In this document: positions 32,732-44,046 of the stretch, one piece after another
Position numbering within the stretch: the first letter of the stretch is position 1
Layout: each line of letters starts with the position of its first letter
Assembly (NCBI RefSeq): GCF_022539505.1
Contig: NC_061510.1
Location: forward strand, 265,121,687-265,185,686
Origin: Lolium rigidum
Lineage: Eukaryota; Streptophyta; Magnoliopsida; Poales; Poaceae
Length of the DNA stretch: 64,000 nt
Reading direction: 5' to 3'
Translations under genes and position numbers: made by a program
Notes under the pieces: model-generated
What the model was told of the DNA's origin: nothing
Database searches by the model: none
The model's input: only the letters and a program-made list of their open reading frames with translations

Positions 32732-34323
32732 TGATGCGTGTAGTTGACACGTCCGTTGGGAACCCCAAGAGGAAGGTGTGATGCACACAGCGGCAAGTTT
32801 CCCTCAATAAGAAACCAAGGTTTAATCGAACCAGTAGGAGTCAAGAAGCACGTTGAAGGTTGATGGCGGCGAGATGTAGTGCGGCGCAACACCAGAGATT
32901 CCGGCGCCAACGTGGAACCTGCACAACACAACCAAAGTACTTTGCCCCAACGAAACAGTGAGGTTGTCAATCTCACCGGCTTGCTGTAACAAAGGATTAA
33001 CCGTATTGTGTGGAAGATGATTGTTTGCAGAGAAAACAGTAAAAACAAGTATTGCAGCATATTTGTATTTCAGTATAAAAGAATGGACCGGGGTCCACAG
33101 TTCACTAGAGGTGTCTCTCCCATAAGATAAATGCATGTTGGGTGAACAAATTACAGTCGGGCTATTGACAAATAGAGAGAGCATAACAATGCACATACAT
33201 GACATGATAAGTATAGTGAGATTTAATTGCGCATCACGACAAAGTACATAGACCGCCATCCAACTGCATCTATGCCTAAAAAGTCCACCTTCAGGTTATC
33301 ATCCGAACCCCCTCCAGTATTAAGTTGCTAACAACAGACAATTGCATTAAGTACGGTGCGTAATGTAATCAACAACTACATCCTCGGACATAGCGCCAAT
33401 GTTTTATCCCTAGTGGCAACAGCACAACACAACCTTAGAACTTTACGTCCTTGTCCCAGGTGTCAATGCGGGCATGAACCCACTATCGAGCATAAATACT
33501 CCCTCTTGGAGTTAAAAGCAAAAACTTGGCCAGAGCCTCTACTAGTAACGGAGAGCATGCAAGATCATAAACAACACATATGTAATAACTTGATAATTAA
33601 CATGACATGGTATTCTCTATCCATTGGATCCCGACAAACACAACATAGAGTATTACAGATAGATGATCTTGATCATGTTAGGCAGCTCACAAGATCCAAC
33701 AATGATGCACAATGAGGAGAAGACAACCATCTAGCTACTGCTATGGACCCATAGTCCGGGGGTGAACTACTCACTCATCACTCCGGAGGCGACCATGGCG
33801 GTGTAGAGTCCTCCGGGAGATGAATCCCCTCTCCGGCGGGGTGCCGGAGGAGATCTCCGAAATCCCCGAGATGGGATCGGCGGCGGCGGCGTCTCGGTAA
33901 GGTTTTCCGTATCGTGGTTTTTCGCATCGGGGGTTTCGCGACGGAGGCTTTAAGTAGGCGGAAGGGCGAGTCGGGGCACGACGAGGGGCCCACACCATAG
34001 GGCGGCGCGGGCCCCTCCTTGGCCGCGCCGCCTTGTGGTGTCGCCACCTCGTGGCCCCACTTCGTATGTTCTTCGGTCTTACGGAAGCTCCGTGGAAAAA
34101 TAGGCCCCCGGGTCTTCGTTTCGTCCAATTCCGAGAATATTTCGTTACTAGGATTTCGAAACCAAAAACAGCGAGAAAACGAGAGCTGGCACTTCGGCAT
34201 CTTGTTAATAGGTTAGTTCCAGAAAATGCACGAATATGACATAAAGTGTGCATAAAACATGTAGGTATCATCAATAATATGGCATAGAACATAAGAAATT
34301 ATCGATACGTCGGAGACGTATCA
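32732..34323 (-). repeat. 5' LTR of element D
   Basis: 1592 bp pair of 27583-29180. The GC-rich block at about 33780-34080 corresponds to the block at 6180-6480 in element A. ORFs of up to 173 codons here cross the LTR in different frames and are not conserved, so they are not called as genes. Confidence 0.95.
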
Positions 34324-34328
34324 CCGGG
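34324..34328. repeat. Target-site duplication of element D, right copy
   Basis: CCGGG, matching 27578-27582. Confidence 0.92.
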
Positions 34329-35093
34329 TATGAGGTCGATGCGGTGCTCGATTCCTCTAAGCGATGGTAATCCATGATGGAGCTCATCGGGGAAGACATC
34401 TTGGAACTCCTTCAAAACAGACAACAAAGACAAAGGAAGTGTTGTTAAGTCGTTAGTTTTCGAGGGTGGCCCCTTGCAAATGAGCACATAGTGCAATTTG
34501 GTGGATGGGTTGTGGTGCACTTCTCTCATCTCACTCTTAGTGGCTAGGAGCACACTCTTCATCTCGCTCACATATGGCTTGTGGCGCTCACTCTCTTTTT
34601 GGTGGATCATTCTCTCACCTCTCATCTCACTAGTGATGGTAGCTTCCTTAGCCCTCGCTAAAGCCTTTGCATTGTCCGCAATTACTTGGCTAGGTGTCAT
34701 TGGGCGTAGGATGAAGGACTTGTTGTCGACCTTGAAGCTATAGGCATTTGTGTAACCACCATGGTTTGCTTTCTTGTCATATTGCCAAGGGCGACCAAGT
34801 AGCATGTGGCACACGGTCATAGGCACTACATCACACTCAACGGTGTCTTCATAGGCGCCGATCTTGAAGGAGATTGTGACAGTGTGTTGTATCTTCACAT
34901 TTCCGTTGTCACTTAGCCATTGCACATGGTAAGGATGGTGATGTTTACGGAGCGGAAGGTTGAGCTTGGAACATAGTTCGGTGTTGCAAGGTTGTGCAAC
35001 TACCTCCATCGATGATGACCTTGATGGACTTGCCGTTAATTCTGGCTCTTGTTTGGAAGATGTTGCATCTTTGGTCTTCATTGGGGATTGCAT
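34329..35093 (-). pseudogene. Element E protease region
   Basis: Open frame from about 35093 to the D insertion, ending GIEHRIDLIPG, the conserved motif just ahead of Gypsy RT. Upstream are HHHPYHVQWLSDNGNVKI, then VTISFKIGAYEDTVECDV and MLLGRPWQYDKK (the LGRPW block equals the conserved I/LLGRPF/W of retropepsin-like domains). The D-S/T-G region lies at the frame break around 35000-35090 and is not clean. The linker FQDVFPDELHHGLP precedes the RT. Confidence 0.82.
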
Positions 35094-35111
35094 GGGTTGT
35101 CAAGACTTTGG

Positions 35112-37032
35112 TCACCACAAGTGATGGCTTGTGTCATGCACACATAGGATTGGCTCTTGTTCTTCCAAGGCATCATCTTCAAGATTGGTTGCGGCTTTCA
35201 CTAAGGCTTCATATTCACCTTTGCTTAAGTACTCCACATCTCCATCATCTCTTGTTATCATAACTCTTGTGTTCTTGCATTCAAAGGATTTATGTCCTTG
35301 GGCACCACACTTGCAACAAGTGATGTTACTAGATCCGGTGGAAGCTTTGGAGGACATAGTTGCTTGCTCCGGCTTGAAGCTTGTTGTCTTGATGGCACTT
35401 CTTGTTTGCTTGGGAGGATCCTTGGAGGCACTAGCACTTGTATTCTTTGTGCTTGAGGAAGCATTAGTTGCATTTCTTGCGGCGAAGAAGTTCCTGGGCT
35501 TTGCACTTGCTAAGTCTTCTCGCACTTGGCGCTCGGCCCTTGTAGCTTGATGAAGTAACTCAACCATGTTGGTGTAAGGCAATAATTCCACTATCCTCTT
35601 GACGGGGATGTTCAATCCATTCAAGAACCGTGCCATTGTTTGCTCTTCTCGCTCATCCACATTCACACTCATCATGGTCATGTGCATCTCCTTGTAATAC
35701 TCCTCAACGGACTAGAAGCTTTGCTTGAGTTGTGTGAGCTTGTTGAAGAGTTGTGTGAGCTTGTTGAAGAGGTCACATTTGTGGTGGGTGGGCACAAAGC
35801 GAGTGTGCATGACTTCTTGCATCTCTTCCCATGTGTCAATGGGTTTTAAGTCTTGTTTAGCACACTTCTTGTTTACTTCGTCCCACCAAACATTTGCATA
35901 TCCCTCAAACTCAAGTGACGCCATGGCCACCTTCTTTGCTTCGGAGAAGTTGTGGATGCGGAAGATCTTGTCAACCTTGAGTACCCAAGACAAGTATGCG
36001 TCGGGGTCTTCTTCTCGTTGGAACTTGGGCATGGTGAACTTTAGCTTCCCAAAGATTTCTTACTCATTACGGTCATTGCGTCGATGTATTGGTCTTGCAT
36101 CCTCTTGATCCTCATTATGGTTGCCAGGTTGTTGATGATGATCCTCATTTTCGTTGCGTCGGTTTGGAGGAGGAGGACGCCTTCCATGTGGTTGCTGAGG
36201 GTGTGGCATTACACTAGCGTCACTTGGTGCATCGTCTTCATTGTGGTGACTTGCTTCACCTTGATGAGCATGAGGTGCTTGACGAGCTCGATGATTGAAA
36301 GGATTGTGTCTTCTATTTTCCATGTTGTTCCTTCTTGCGCCATCATCTTGAGGAGCATCGATATTGATTATTTGGCGTTCTTGATTCACTTCTTGTTCGG
36401 CGTTATGTTCTGGGTGCCTTTGAGCATTGGCCACTTGAGTCGATGGACGAGGTTGTCCTTGTTGATGATGTGCCGCTTGCTCATGGCGAAGACGTTCTTG
36501 CTCACGTGCTCGAAGAAGATCTTGATCACGACGAAGACGTTGTTGTTCCTTTTGGAATTGAGCTTCACGATTTGCTTGTTGTAGCCTCTCTTGTTCAAGT
36601 TGAACACATGCTTGCTCCGCCTCTTGAGCTTGTCGTTGAAGTATTTGAGCATCCACATTATGGTTGTGTGGGTCTTCATTGGAGGCATGATGAGATGGAG
36701 ATGGAGCTCGATGCCTTGAACTATGAGAGCGCGAAGACCTTGAGTGTTGGCTTCGGTTGTTGGCGATGTTGGCAATAGCTTGTTCAAGGCGTGCCAACCT
36801 TTCTTCTTGTCTTCTCATGCTCGCCATGTTTTGTTGACCTTGAGTAGCGAGTGTAGCCTTTATATCGTGGCCTTGAGCATCAAGCTTGGCATGGAGGTCT
36901 TGCACTTGGGTATTGAGGTCCCTTCTTTGCACTTGAGCTCGTTCTTCATAGCATATGACAGTCTCATCTATCCTTGCCGTGAGGTCATGTATGCTCTTGT
37001 TGACGGCTTGAGTAGCTATCCAATGTTGGTGC
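35112..37032 (-). pseudogene. Element E gag
   Basis: Three blocks read from the right. First is a Gln/His/Arg-rich charged coiled region (37032-36065) with repeated NRRN and EQERL stretches. Next is the gag core (36032-35712) with FQREEDPDAYLSW, KKVAMASLEFEGYANVWW and TRFVPTHH. Last comes the remainder (35687-35112) with RFLNGLNIPVKRIVELL, a Ser/Thr/Lys-rich linker and a CCHC knuckle CCKCGAQGHKSFEC near 35310. Stops separate the blocks. A tandem duplication of about 27 bp at 35730-35775 repeats LFNKLTQ. The frame is still open at 37032, where the CACTA terminus begins, so the N-terminus is displaced. Confidence 0.85.
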
Positions 37033-37359
37033 CACTACAAGAAAAGTTCTGATAGACAACGTCCCAAAATCGTCAACTAAGGGGCATTTTTCGTCGCCTA
37101 TGGGCCTAACCCGACGATATGGGTTCTGTTGTCGAAACTGCGTCAGGCAAAGTCCTACGACGTTTTTTTCGGTCCGTCGCCTTTGGGCGCCCTTCCGCCA
37201 CGGAAAATCGGACCGTTGCGCAAGTGTTTTCGGGAGCCCGTTGACTGCTGACGTCATGCAAACTGACACGTGGCAAACGCCGTTAACCGGAAGTTAACGG
37301 CGTTAACCGGCTGCAACCCCGTGGTAGATGGTAGGCCCACACGAGGCCTGCCACGTCTT

Positions 37360-38060
37360 AAGTGGGCCGGCCCATTAAGTTTGCGGGCCGGGCCAGCTGA
37401 CTTAGTTTGACCGGTCAACTATATAGCTGGGCTGGTCCATTAAGTACGTGGGCCGGTCCTAACCTCTAAGGTTGACTGGTCAAAACTTAAACGGGCCGGC
37501 CCACTAAGCATGTGGGCCGGGCCGAATGCACTCGTTTGACCGGTCAGCAGGCAAAAGGGCCGGCCCAAAAGACATGTGGGGCCCACTTTCCTGTAATCGG
37601 GCTGGCCCATTTAACAAGTGGCGTCCACCTTTAAGCAAGCGCGGGCCGGCCCAAGAAGTTAGTGGGCCGGCCCAATTAGCATGTGGGTCCCACATTCCTG
37701 TTAAAGGACCGGCCCGTTTAGTATGTGGGGTCCACCATATAGCAACTGGGCCGGCCCACGAAGTTAGTGGGCCGGCCCAATAAGAAGGTGGGGCCCACAG
37801 TGGTGTAACCGGGACGGCCCAGTTAGTAAGTGGGGTCCACCAAAACGCAAGTGGGCTGGCCCAACAGGTCGGCGGGCCAGCCCAATAATATATGGGGGGC
37901 CCACTATCCTATTAAAAGGGCCGGCCCAATTAGCAAGTGGGGTCCACCACAAAGTTAGTGGGCCGGCCCAATAAGCTTGTGGGGCCAGCTTTCTGTTACA
38001 GGGCCGGCCCAGTAGTGGGTGGGGTCTACCTTTTATATGCCGGCATAATAGGCGCTTTAG
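37360..38060. repeat. Subterminal tandem array 1 (TGGGCCGGCCCA palindromes)
   Basis: Some fifteen to twenty copies or near-copies of the 12-bp palindrome TGGGCCGGCCCA, alternating with GTGGGGTCCACC words and short spacers. In CACTA elements, repeated subterminal motifs bind the element's own DNA-binding protein. TGGGCC is also the core of plant site II elements bound by TCP factors. Confidence 0.85.
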
Positions 38061-38802
38061 GATTTTGCGGGCCGGCATATATGTGATTTCGCTTAATTGG
38101 GCCGTTTAAGGGATGGGAATTTGTGATTTAGATACGAGAATATTTACGCGAGCACATGATTTACGTCGGATAGCCTCACTTACCGCAAGCACCATAGAAA
38201 AAATGCGCAAAAGTACTATAAAAACTAACTAAATATTACATCAGCTGCAAGGCTTTGAAAAAATATTACAGAACCCAGAGAAATTGAATGGTAATTAAAC
38301 CTAGCAATACAATGAAGCCATTCGGCAATCTTTTAAGTTGTCCATGCAACACCTATATCTGAAACAAAAACATTACAAGTTAAGACAACAACAATGGAAA
38401 GGCAAAGACACTACAAAATTGTTTGCCAAAGAATTTGGAACTCATCATTTCGTTGTTATAACAAGATCATTGTAATGCGCACAATAAGCAAACAAAGAGT
38501 GCATGCCGCATACCAACAGCCAATATAACGAAGCACGTTAGAATGAAACAGCGGACTTACTACTATCGAGTCCCATGCAAACCAACATGTTCAGGGAGTA
38601 CAAAATTGGCATGAACAACATAGTAGCAGGCTATAAATTTTGTAACAACGACTGAGCAAGATGAAGTTATGATGGCTACATCTACAGACAGGGAATGTAA
38701 ACCAAAAATAGAAGTTACGATGGCAGAAGCTAAAGAGGAGGGAATGTGAACCAACATGTGCCAAGTGCAATTACTTCAAATTGGCCGTGAACTAAATAAT
38801 AC

Positions 38803-38880
38803 TCCTGAACTTATAGTGAAGGGGATGCAAATCAAAATACTCCTGAACTTATAGTGAAGGGGATGCAAATCAAGATGTTT
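38803..38880. repeat. 39-bp direct duplication in CACTA 1
   Basis: ACTCCTGAACTTATAGTG and the following GAAGGGGATGCAAATCAA occur twice in succession; the homologous site in CACTA 2 (about 51525) has one copy. Longer related units with GGCATGAACAA and GTAACAACGACTGAGCAAG recur at about 38610 and 39375. Confidence 0.85.
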
Positions 38881-39889
38881 CGGGATATAAACTTCTATAA
38901 TAGCTAGGAATAAAACAGATAGAAGTTATAATGGCATCACTCATAAACTTGTAGATAAGCGATTGCAAATCAATTTGTTTCGGGATATAAAGTTGTAATG
39001 AGCAACACATAGATGATAGTAAATGCTACGGCTTAGGATGGACCAGAAACGGAATATAGTGGGATCACCTGTGAACTTGTAGAAGGGGGAATGCACACCA
39101 ATATGTTCAGCATTCCATATGTGAGCGCCATGCCAAGTAAGAGAAACAAGTTAATATTGCAGCGTTTGAAGAATCAGGTTGCAGACAAAATTATGATCGA
39201 AGTAGCTACTGTGACGAGATCAAATAAATTTGTACTGCAGGATGGCAGAGCGATAGCATGCAATAACTAATAGCAGGCAGTTACTTTGTTAGCTTACGAC
39301 GAAGTAGATAGAAATAACTACGGCATCACCTGTAGTACAGGGAATGCGAACCAACATGTTCAGGGAGAACAAGATTGGCATGAACAAAATAGTAGCAGCC
39401 TATAACTTTTGTAACAACGACTGAGCAAGATAGAAGTTATGATGGCTACATCTACAGAAGCGAGGAATGCAAACCAAAATGTTTAATCGCTTAAAGTTAG
39501 CAATGAACTAGAGAATAGCAAGGTGTTACTTGTCATAGCTAGGAATGAACTAAAAGAGCTTCGGACAACAAGCATCCGAACCCGGAACATGGCGCTGAAA
39601 CAAGGGACTTACATTAGGAGAAGCACTCGTGGGAGTCACAACGAGATCTTCCTGGGGTTGATAGATCCGGTGATGAAGTACACTACATGTGCTACTTGGG
39701 GTTGGAGAGACGGCCATTACACTTCTTGGTTACTCATCTCATCTGCAAAAACGTAATGGCGCGTTGTTAGCACAAACAGGTTCCCCCAAGATTAAAGAAA
39801 AACTTGCAGGGAAGCAATAGAAAAGCGACAGTAGAAGAGTTTAGATCATGCACGGCGCCGGTGAAGCAGATCCGGTTAATGCACAGTGG

Positions 39890-40418
39890 TGTCCGTGAGC
39901 TAGATCCGATGCGGTGGACGATGGATCCGGCGAAGCGGCTCCGGTGGGGTGGACGATACCGCAGCTGAAACGACTGCGGTAGACTGCTGGATGAGTATAT
40001 GGTTTCGAGGTTCGGCGGGGATGATCCGGTCCGGTTGATGACGGCGTCGATGAAGCGGCTCCGGCAGACGGCCGGATGACGAGGATCGCGAGGCCTCGGG
40101 TAGGCCAGGGAAGTCCGGCGGGGATGTTCCGGTGCGGTGGCCGTGGAGGTGGGAGAGAGAGGGACTTGGGAAGTTCCGGTGGGTGGTCTCAGAGGAGAGA
40201 GTGAGGGAAATGAATTTTTTTCGGGGAGTTTCCGGAGCTAGGGAGGTGGTGATCGAAAAAAAATGACGGGTAGACCCCCCACCAACCGACTTATACATGG
40301 ACATTGTTGTCATCTTTACGAGGGTAGAATGGGAAGTTAGAAGCGTGTGAAATATTTGTATTTTTTGGGCGGGAAGTTTTGCCGCTAGAATGAGATTTCG
40401 AATTTGGCCACAGTCCAA
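39890..40418 (-). pseudogene. GC-rich exon-like block in CACTA 1
   Basis: Minus-strand 172-codon frame (40418-39900) rich in Pro, Ser, Arg and His, homologous to 52641-53033 in CACTA 2 but with shifted frames between the two copies. The CCGG-dense composition (TCCGGCGAAGCGGCTCC) resembles a 5' exon or leader of a transposon gene. No domain is recognisable, and lack of frame conservation argues for a leader or decayed exon. Confidence 0.4.
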
Positions 40419-40420
40419 GT

Positions 40421-41805
40421 ACTAAGTAATACAAAAATATGAGACCATACTAGTACGGCCAAATGTCACATCAATTCATCATCACGTTGAAAATCGGTTA
40501 CCACGATCATAATTATTGGCCGTTGGCACATCGGTTCTCCAACGCTTGATCCAACGGTCAAAGTTCCTTTTTTTAAGAGAACGGTCAAAATTCATTGGAT
40601 TCTCTCGGGAGCGCGCGCGCCAAAACGAGTCTGACGAAGATGTTTCTAGAGTTCTCACGGACGCGCCTTGGCGATACATTGAATGCAAATCTTGCAAGGT
40701 CAAAAAAAATGCAAATCTTGCAGGATCGTATGTGGTTGCTATGAGCTGAAGTACTCCATGAAACCATGAACATACATGTAGATGGGAATCCCATGTAGAC
40801 GATCTGAAGAACGACCCGCTGCATCTTTCACAAATCCATCTACATGACATGATAAACTTTAATTAAGAAGCAGCCACGTAACAATTATTGCCCAAAATCT
40901 AACGGGTTCGACAATAAGCTGGTAATTCTCTATTATATATAAACACCAAAAAAATATAGCAAGTAAGAAAGGAGTGTCAATGCCACCAGGACTTACAAAA
41001 AAAAGGGAATTAGCACTTCGTAATCTCTTTGTTTTTACACATACCTTCTGCTCAGGAATCCAGGGCCTAGGGTCACATCAAGTCATAATCAGAAACCAAA
41101 GTCGGTTCCCATGTTCTCCAATTCAAAACGCGTACAAAATATTTCAGTGTGTGAAATAATTGTATTCGATAGGCGAGGAGGTATATGCTACGGTGTTGAG
41201 ATTTTGAATTAGACGGTTGTTAAGCTATTGATTATATGGAGTCGAAATTTGGTAGCATACATAAGTATCTCTGTTCACAACTCGCTTGTACGAAGCAGAA
41301 CAGTGTCGTTGTGTTGCAGCACAACACAAAGGAGAAGCATTGTTCCGTTCATTGCACTCAATACAGCGATGAATGAACCAGACCAGTTGACAAGCTTCTA
41401 GACCTGGGCTATATGTAGAAAGCTGGAAATCAATGGATCACAGAAAATCATCAGTGTCAAGCTTTAATGCACTAGCCAACGCGACCAAAAGTCCGAACTT
41501 GAGACTATGGGCTCGATACCATGTCAAGCTTCATCCACGAGCCAACGGAACCACAAGTCAGAACTGATGGAAAGGGCTAGGCAATCCACTTATAATATTG
41601 ACAATCAGCAGGGTTCCAGTTCAAAAAAAAATCCACATCACAACAAGGAAACGACCACCAAGATCATAGCAATTGCAGATAAATGCACCTACGGAATATG
41701 CTCAGACTAAGGAACCATTTTACAAGACCAAGGTAATGACCTATCACTGTCCCCGTTCATCTCCAATTATCTAGCAGATACTCTTCTTACTACTTACTAG
41801 CATTC
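40421..41805. other. Unassigned stretch, probably CACTA-internal
   Basis: 1.4 kb without a convincing gene. A GCGCGCGCGCC run lies near 40612, and GCAAATCTTGCA words repeat near 40685 and 40715. Part of 41100-41210 loosely resembles 40330-40400. It links terminus 1 to the Ptta-like gene, with no terminal repeat in between. Confidence 0.4.
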
Positions 41806-42042
41806 CTAACCTGCTCCGAGTAGGGCCTCCTTCGTGCTTGCTATCGTTCTAAAATTGTCGACTTCTAGTCTTAGCGCGGTCGATGCAGCTCGTTCTACTT
41901 GGAGTTTCTCCTCTAGAACTTGAGCATGCAAATACTTTGACTTGGACATGGACTTGCACTTCGGCGAGTCCGAGCATTCCGTAAGAAAGTGTTTTTGGCA
42001 ATGCCTTTCTTTTTTATTGCCATAGAAAATGCCTTCACACAT
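41806..42042 (-). pseudogene. Coiled-coil C-terminal exon of the Ptta-like gene 1
   Basis: Open 78-codon frame with CEGIFYGNKKERHCQKHF, SKSKYLHAQVLEEKLQVE and TALRLEVDNFRTIASTKEA; the heptad-like spacing of hydrophobic residues suggests a coiled coil. Dimerising C-termini are usual in this family. Assignment rests mainly on position next to the core exon. Confidence 0.5.
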
Positions 42043-42779
42043 TCTTCATCGGTTTTTCCAGACCGTTTTTACCGGGTTTTGCCATCTCTAATTTCATATC
42101 TTCCTGCAAAAAATTCAGTTCGTACACATGTGTAAACATGATAGTTACTACGAGAGAAACTTGTCGATAGTAGATTTATCATGTGTATGACCTACTTTTA
42201 GTCCTACAGTTTGGCATGTCTGATTCACATCATATGAATTTTAATAAACATATATAATATCATATTGACATGTACTTTACTACTCCTACAAGTTGGGATG
42301 TGAGTCGTCACAAAATTTCAATCTTTGAGAAGACTTACAAGAACACTCTGTGCGACTTCTCCAATCACTTCAAGTTTGTTCTTCGGCATGCTTCAAAAAT
42401 CTCTGGCGAGTCATCTCTTTGTTTGGTTCCCTTTTACTTGCATTATGTAACATCTGCATTTTAGTACTACCATTTATAAATCGAATAACGTGGTTGAAAT
42501 GGAGGATCATAATATAAGCTGCACACCTGGTGTATATACTCTGCATGATCTTTTACTAAAATATTTCTAAATAGCGAGTATAAAACAACATGTCCTTACT
42601 TTTTGCCGAATGTGCACTATAAGGTTACGAGATCCCGTACGGCTAGGTAAAAGTAGTTTACCGCGGTTTTTCTGATTCTGTTTAGCCAAATTCTGCAAAA
42701 AGGAGACTAGCGAGACACTGCTATAAATAAGAATCCAAGATGTGATCTGGTCTCAGTCTTACAAATCATACCATATTCT

Positions 42780-43194
42780 TTGGATCAGACCAGTGCTTCA
42801 CAAGATCTCCCCACTGTTTGTCGGTCATTTGCTTAAAAGGAGATATAGTTGGAACACTCCCAGTAATCTTTCTAGTGAAGTATTTCTTCTTTAGCCTCGC
42901 TGCGATACGGCGTAGACGAGTCCGAGAATAGACTCGTTGAGAACATGCTTTACTTCCTCTTGGTCCTCATCGAACTCGAACCTTAACTCGTTCACAACAA
43001 TATAAACCGTTGGTGCGATATACATAGAGCCAACAACAAGCTAGAAGGAACGGGACGTGCCAATGTGGTATACTAGTATGAGTAACATTACCAAGAGAAA
43101 GATGACTTACGTGTAACTTGTGCACTAATTTTTCAAAATGCGCAGAGGTGTCTACGTGCTCTTTCCATGTTGGGAAGATAGGAATTTCATTCAT
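42780..43194 (-). pseudogene. Ptta-like core exons of gene 1
   Basis: From 43194: MNEIPIFPTWKEHVDTSAH and FEKLVHKLH, then a GTAAGT donor. After about 100 bp come the frame with VVNELRFEFDEDQEEVKH and, in another frame, RIAARLKKKYFTRKITGS followed by MTDKQWGDLVKHWSDP and a GTATGA donor. The Q-W-x-x-L-V-x-x-W-x-S/D-P arrangement is characteristic of the plant Ptta/En-Spm family. Confidence 0.65.
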
Positions 43195-43396
43195 GACGAA
43201 AATTCGTACATCCGATGCTAATTTACAAGATTCTTACGGGTCCGGTGGCCTTCGCCACCTACGATAGATGAAAGGCGAAATCTTGATTCCATCCCGAGCA
43301 AGCTTAGCTACGAACATTTTCCCTACTGTTGGGCCCCTCGTTTTTCTTGATCGTGGTGCAACTACAAAGTTAAGCATTACATCAAGCTATCAAGGT

Positions 43397-43397
<1 letters not shown>

Positions 43398-43430
<33 letters not shown>
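43398..43430. repeat. (AT)n microsatellite
   Basis: About 32 bp of uninterrupted AT dinucleotides, followed by TTTATTTATTTAT. Inside an intron-like spacer of the Ptta-like gene. Confidence 0.95.
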
Positions 43431-43437
<7 letters not shown>

Positions 43438-43671
43438 TTATTTATTTATCTATAAAGTATAACTTTATAACGGAGAATGAAACTATAAGCATTGGAAAAT
43501 GTACCTTCTTCGGTGTGGGGCTCATCCTCAGGGGAGTTGTCTATGGCGGGACTAATATGGGTCGAGTGGGAGATCATCAACGGCTTGTTGATGTTGTGCT
43601 AACGAGTGTTTGGCCGGTTGTGGTTGTGTCGAGTTGGGACCGAGTACGGTGTGTCCTTGAGCGAGTATTTC

Positions 43672-44046
43672 CTACCACGGCTCTCGCTGATCCCAATTGT
43701 GGCTGAGAAGTTGCCGTGGAAGCCGGTTCCTACTGCCAATTGTTGTTGAGAAGTTGCTTGTGGAAGCTGGTTCTGCTGCCAATTGTGGCTGAGAAGTTGC
43801 TCGTGGAAACTGGTTCTGCGCCAATTGTGGCTGAGAAGTTGCTGTGGAAACTGGTTCTGCTGCCGATTGTCGCTGGTTGACTGGATTGGTAACAGGTGGC
43901 TGATTCAACCGCTTGGGGTGTTCACCACATTTTTTTATTTCAGTACTCTTAGCATTTTCGTTATTTTCTTCAACTAGTGCCATGAATCGCTGAGACTGTC
44001 TAGTAGCAGAAGCATGTTTCTTTTTTGGTTGTAGTTGTTCTATCAC
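43672..44046 (-). pseudogene. Repeat-containing exon of the Ptta-like gene 1
   Basis: 124-codon open frame beginning MIEQLQPKKKHASATRQ, ending in four degenerate units of TSQPQLAAEPAS type encoded by about 42-bp DNA repeats at 43697-43880. At the DNA level the same repeat position reads TTGCCGTGG, TTGCTTGTGG, TTGCTCGTGG and TTGCTGTGG, a series of variants of one CTG site. Function unknown; low-complexity linkers are common in this protein family. Confidence 0.55.

Larger units (their letters stand above)
27583..34323 (-). mobile_element. Element D: non-autonomous Ty3/Gypsy element with an unidentified ORF
   Basis: 6741 bp, TGATGCGTG...GACGTATCA, flanked by CCGGG on both sides. Minus-strand order: 5' LTR 34323-32732, tRNA-Asp primer site 32721-32705, 214-codon ORF 32413-31769, noncoding 3' region, purine tract, 3' LTR 29180-27583. 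LTRs and 3' region are homologous to element A, but gag-protease is replaced by a different ORF. No RT or integrase. It inserted into element E at the protease-RT junction. Confidence 0.94.
20538..37032 (-). mobile_element. Element E: old Ty3/Gypsy element split by elements D and C
   Basis: Minus-strand Gypsy coding sequence in three collinear pieces: gag-protease 37032-34324, a short RT lead-in 27577-27465, and RT-RNaseH-integrase 22296-20538. The pieces join in frame across the insertions of D (TSD CCGGG) and C (TSD ACAAG). The gag end is cut by the CACTA terminus at 37033 and the integrase breaks off near 20538. No LTR of E is in the window. The domain order protease-RT-RNaseH-integrase is that of Gypsy elements. 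Confidence 0.85.
37033..40420 (+). mobile_element. CACTA-type terminus 1 with subterminal array and internal region
   Basis: Starts CACTACAAGAAAAG, the canonical CACTA (En/Spm) end, directly interrupting gag of element E (preceding triplet TGC). Collinear homology with 49366-53148 runs through a conserved leader, the tandem array, an AT-rich region with dispersed repeats, and a GC-rich exon-like block at about 39890-40250. A matching right terminus (…CTTGTAGTG) was not found, so the total length is unknown. TNPD-type transposase was not seen. Confidence 0.72.

Noticed and set aside
33771..34292. 173-codon minus-strand ORF in an LTR
   Set aside because: It crosses the GC-rich block of element D's LTR, is not open in the same frame in the partner LTR and has no domain.
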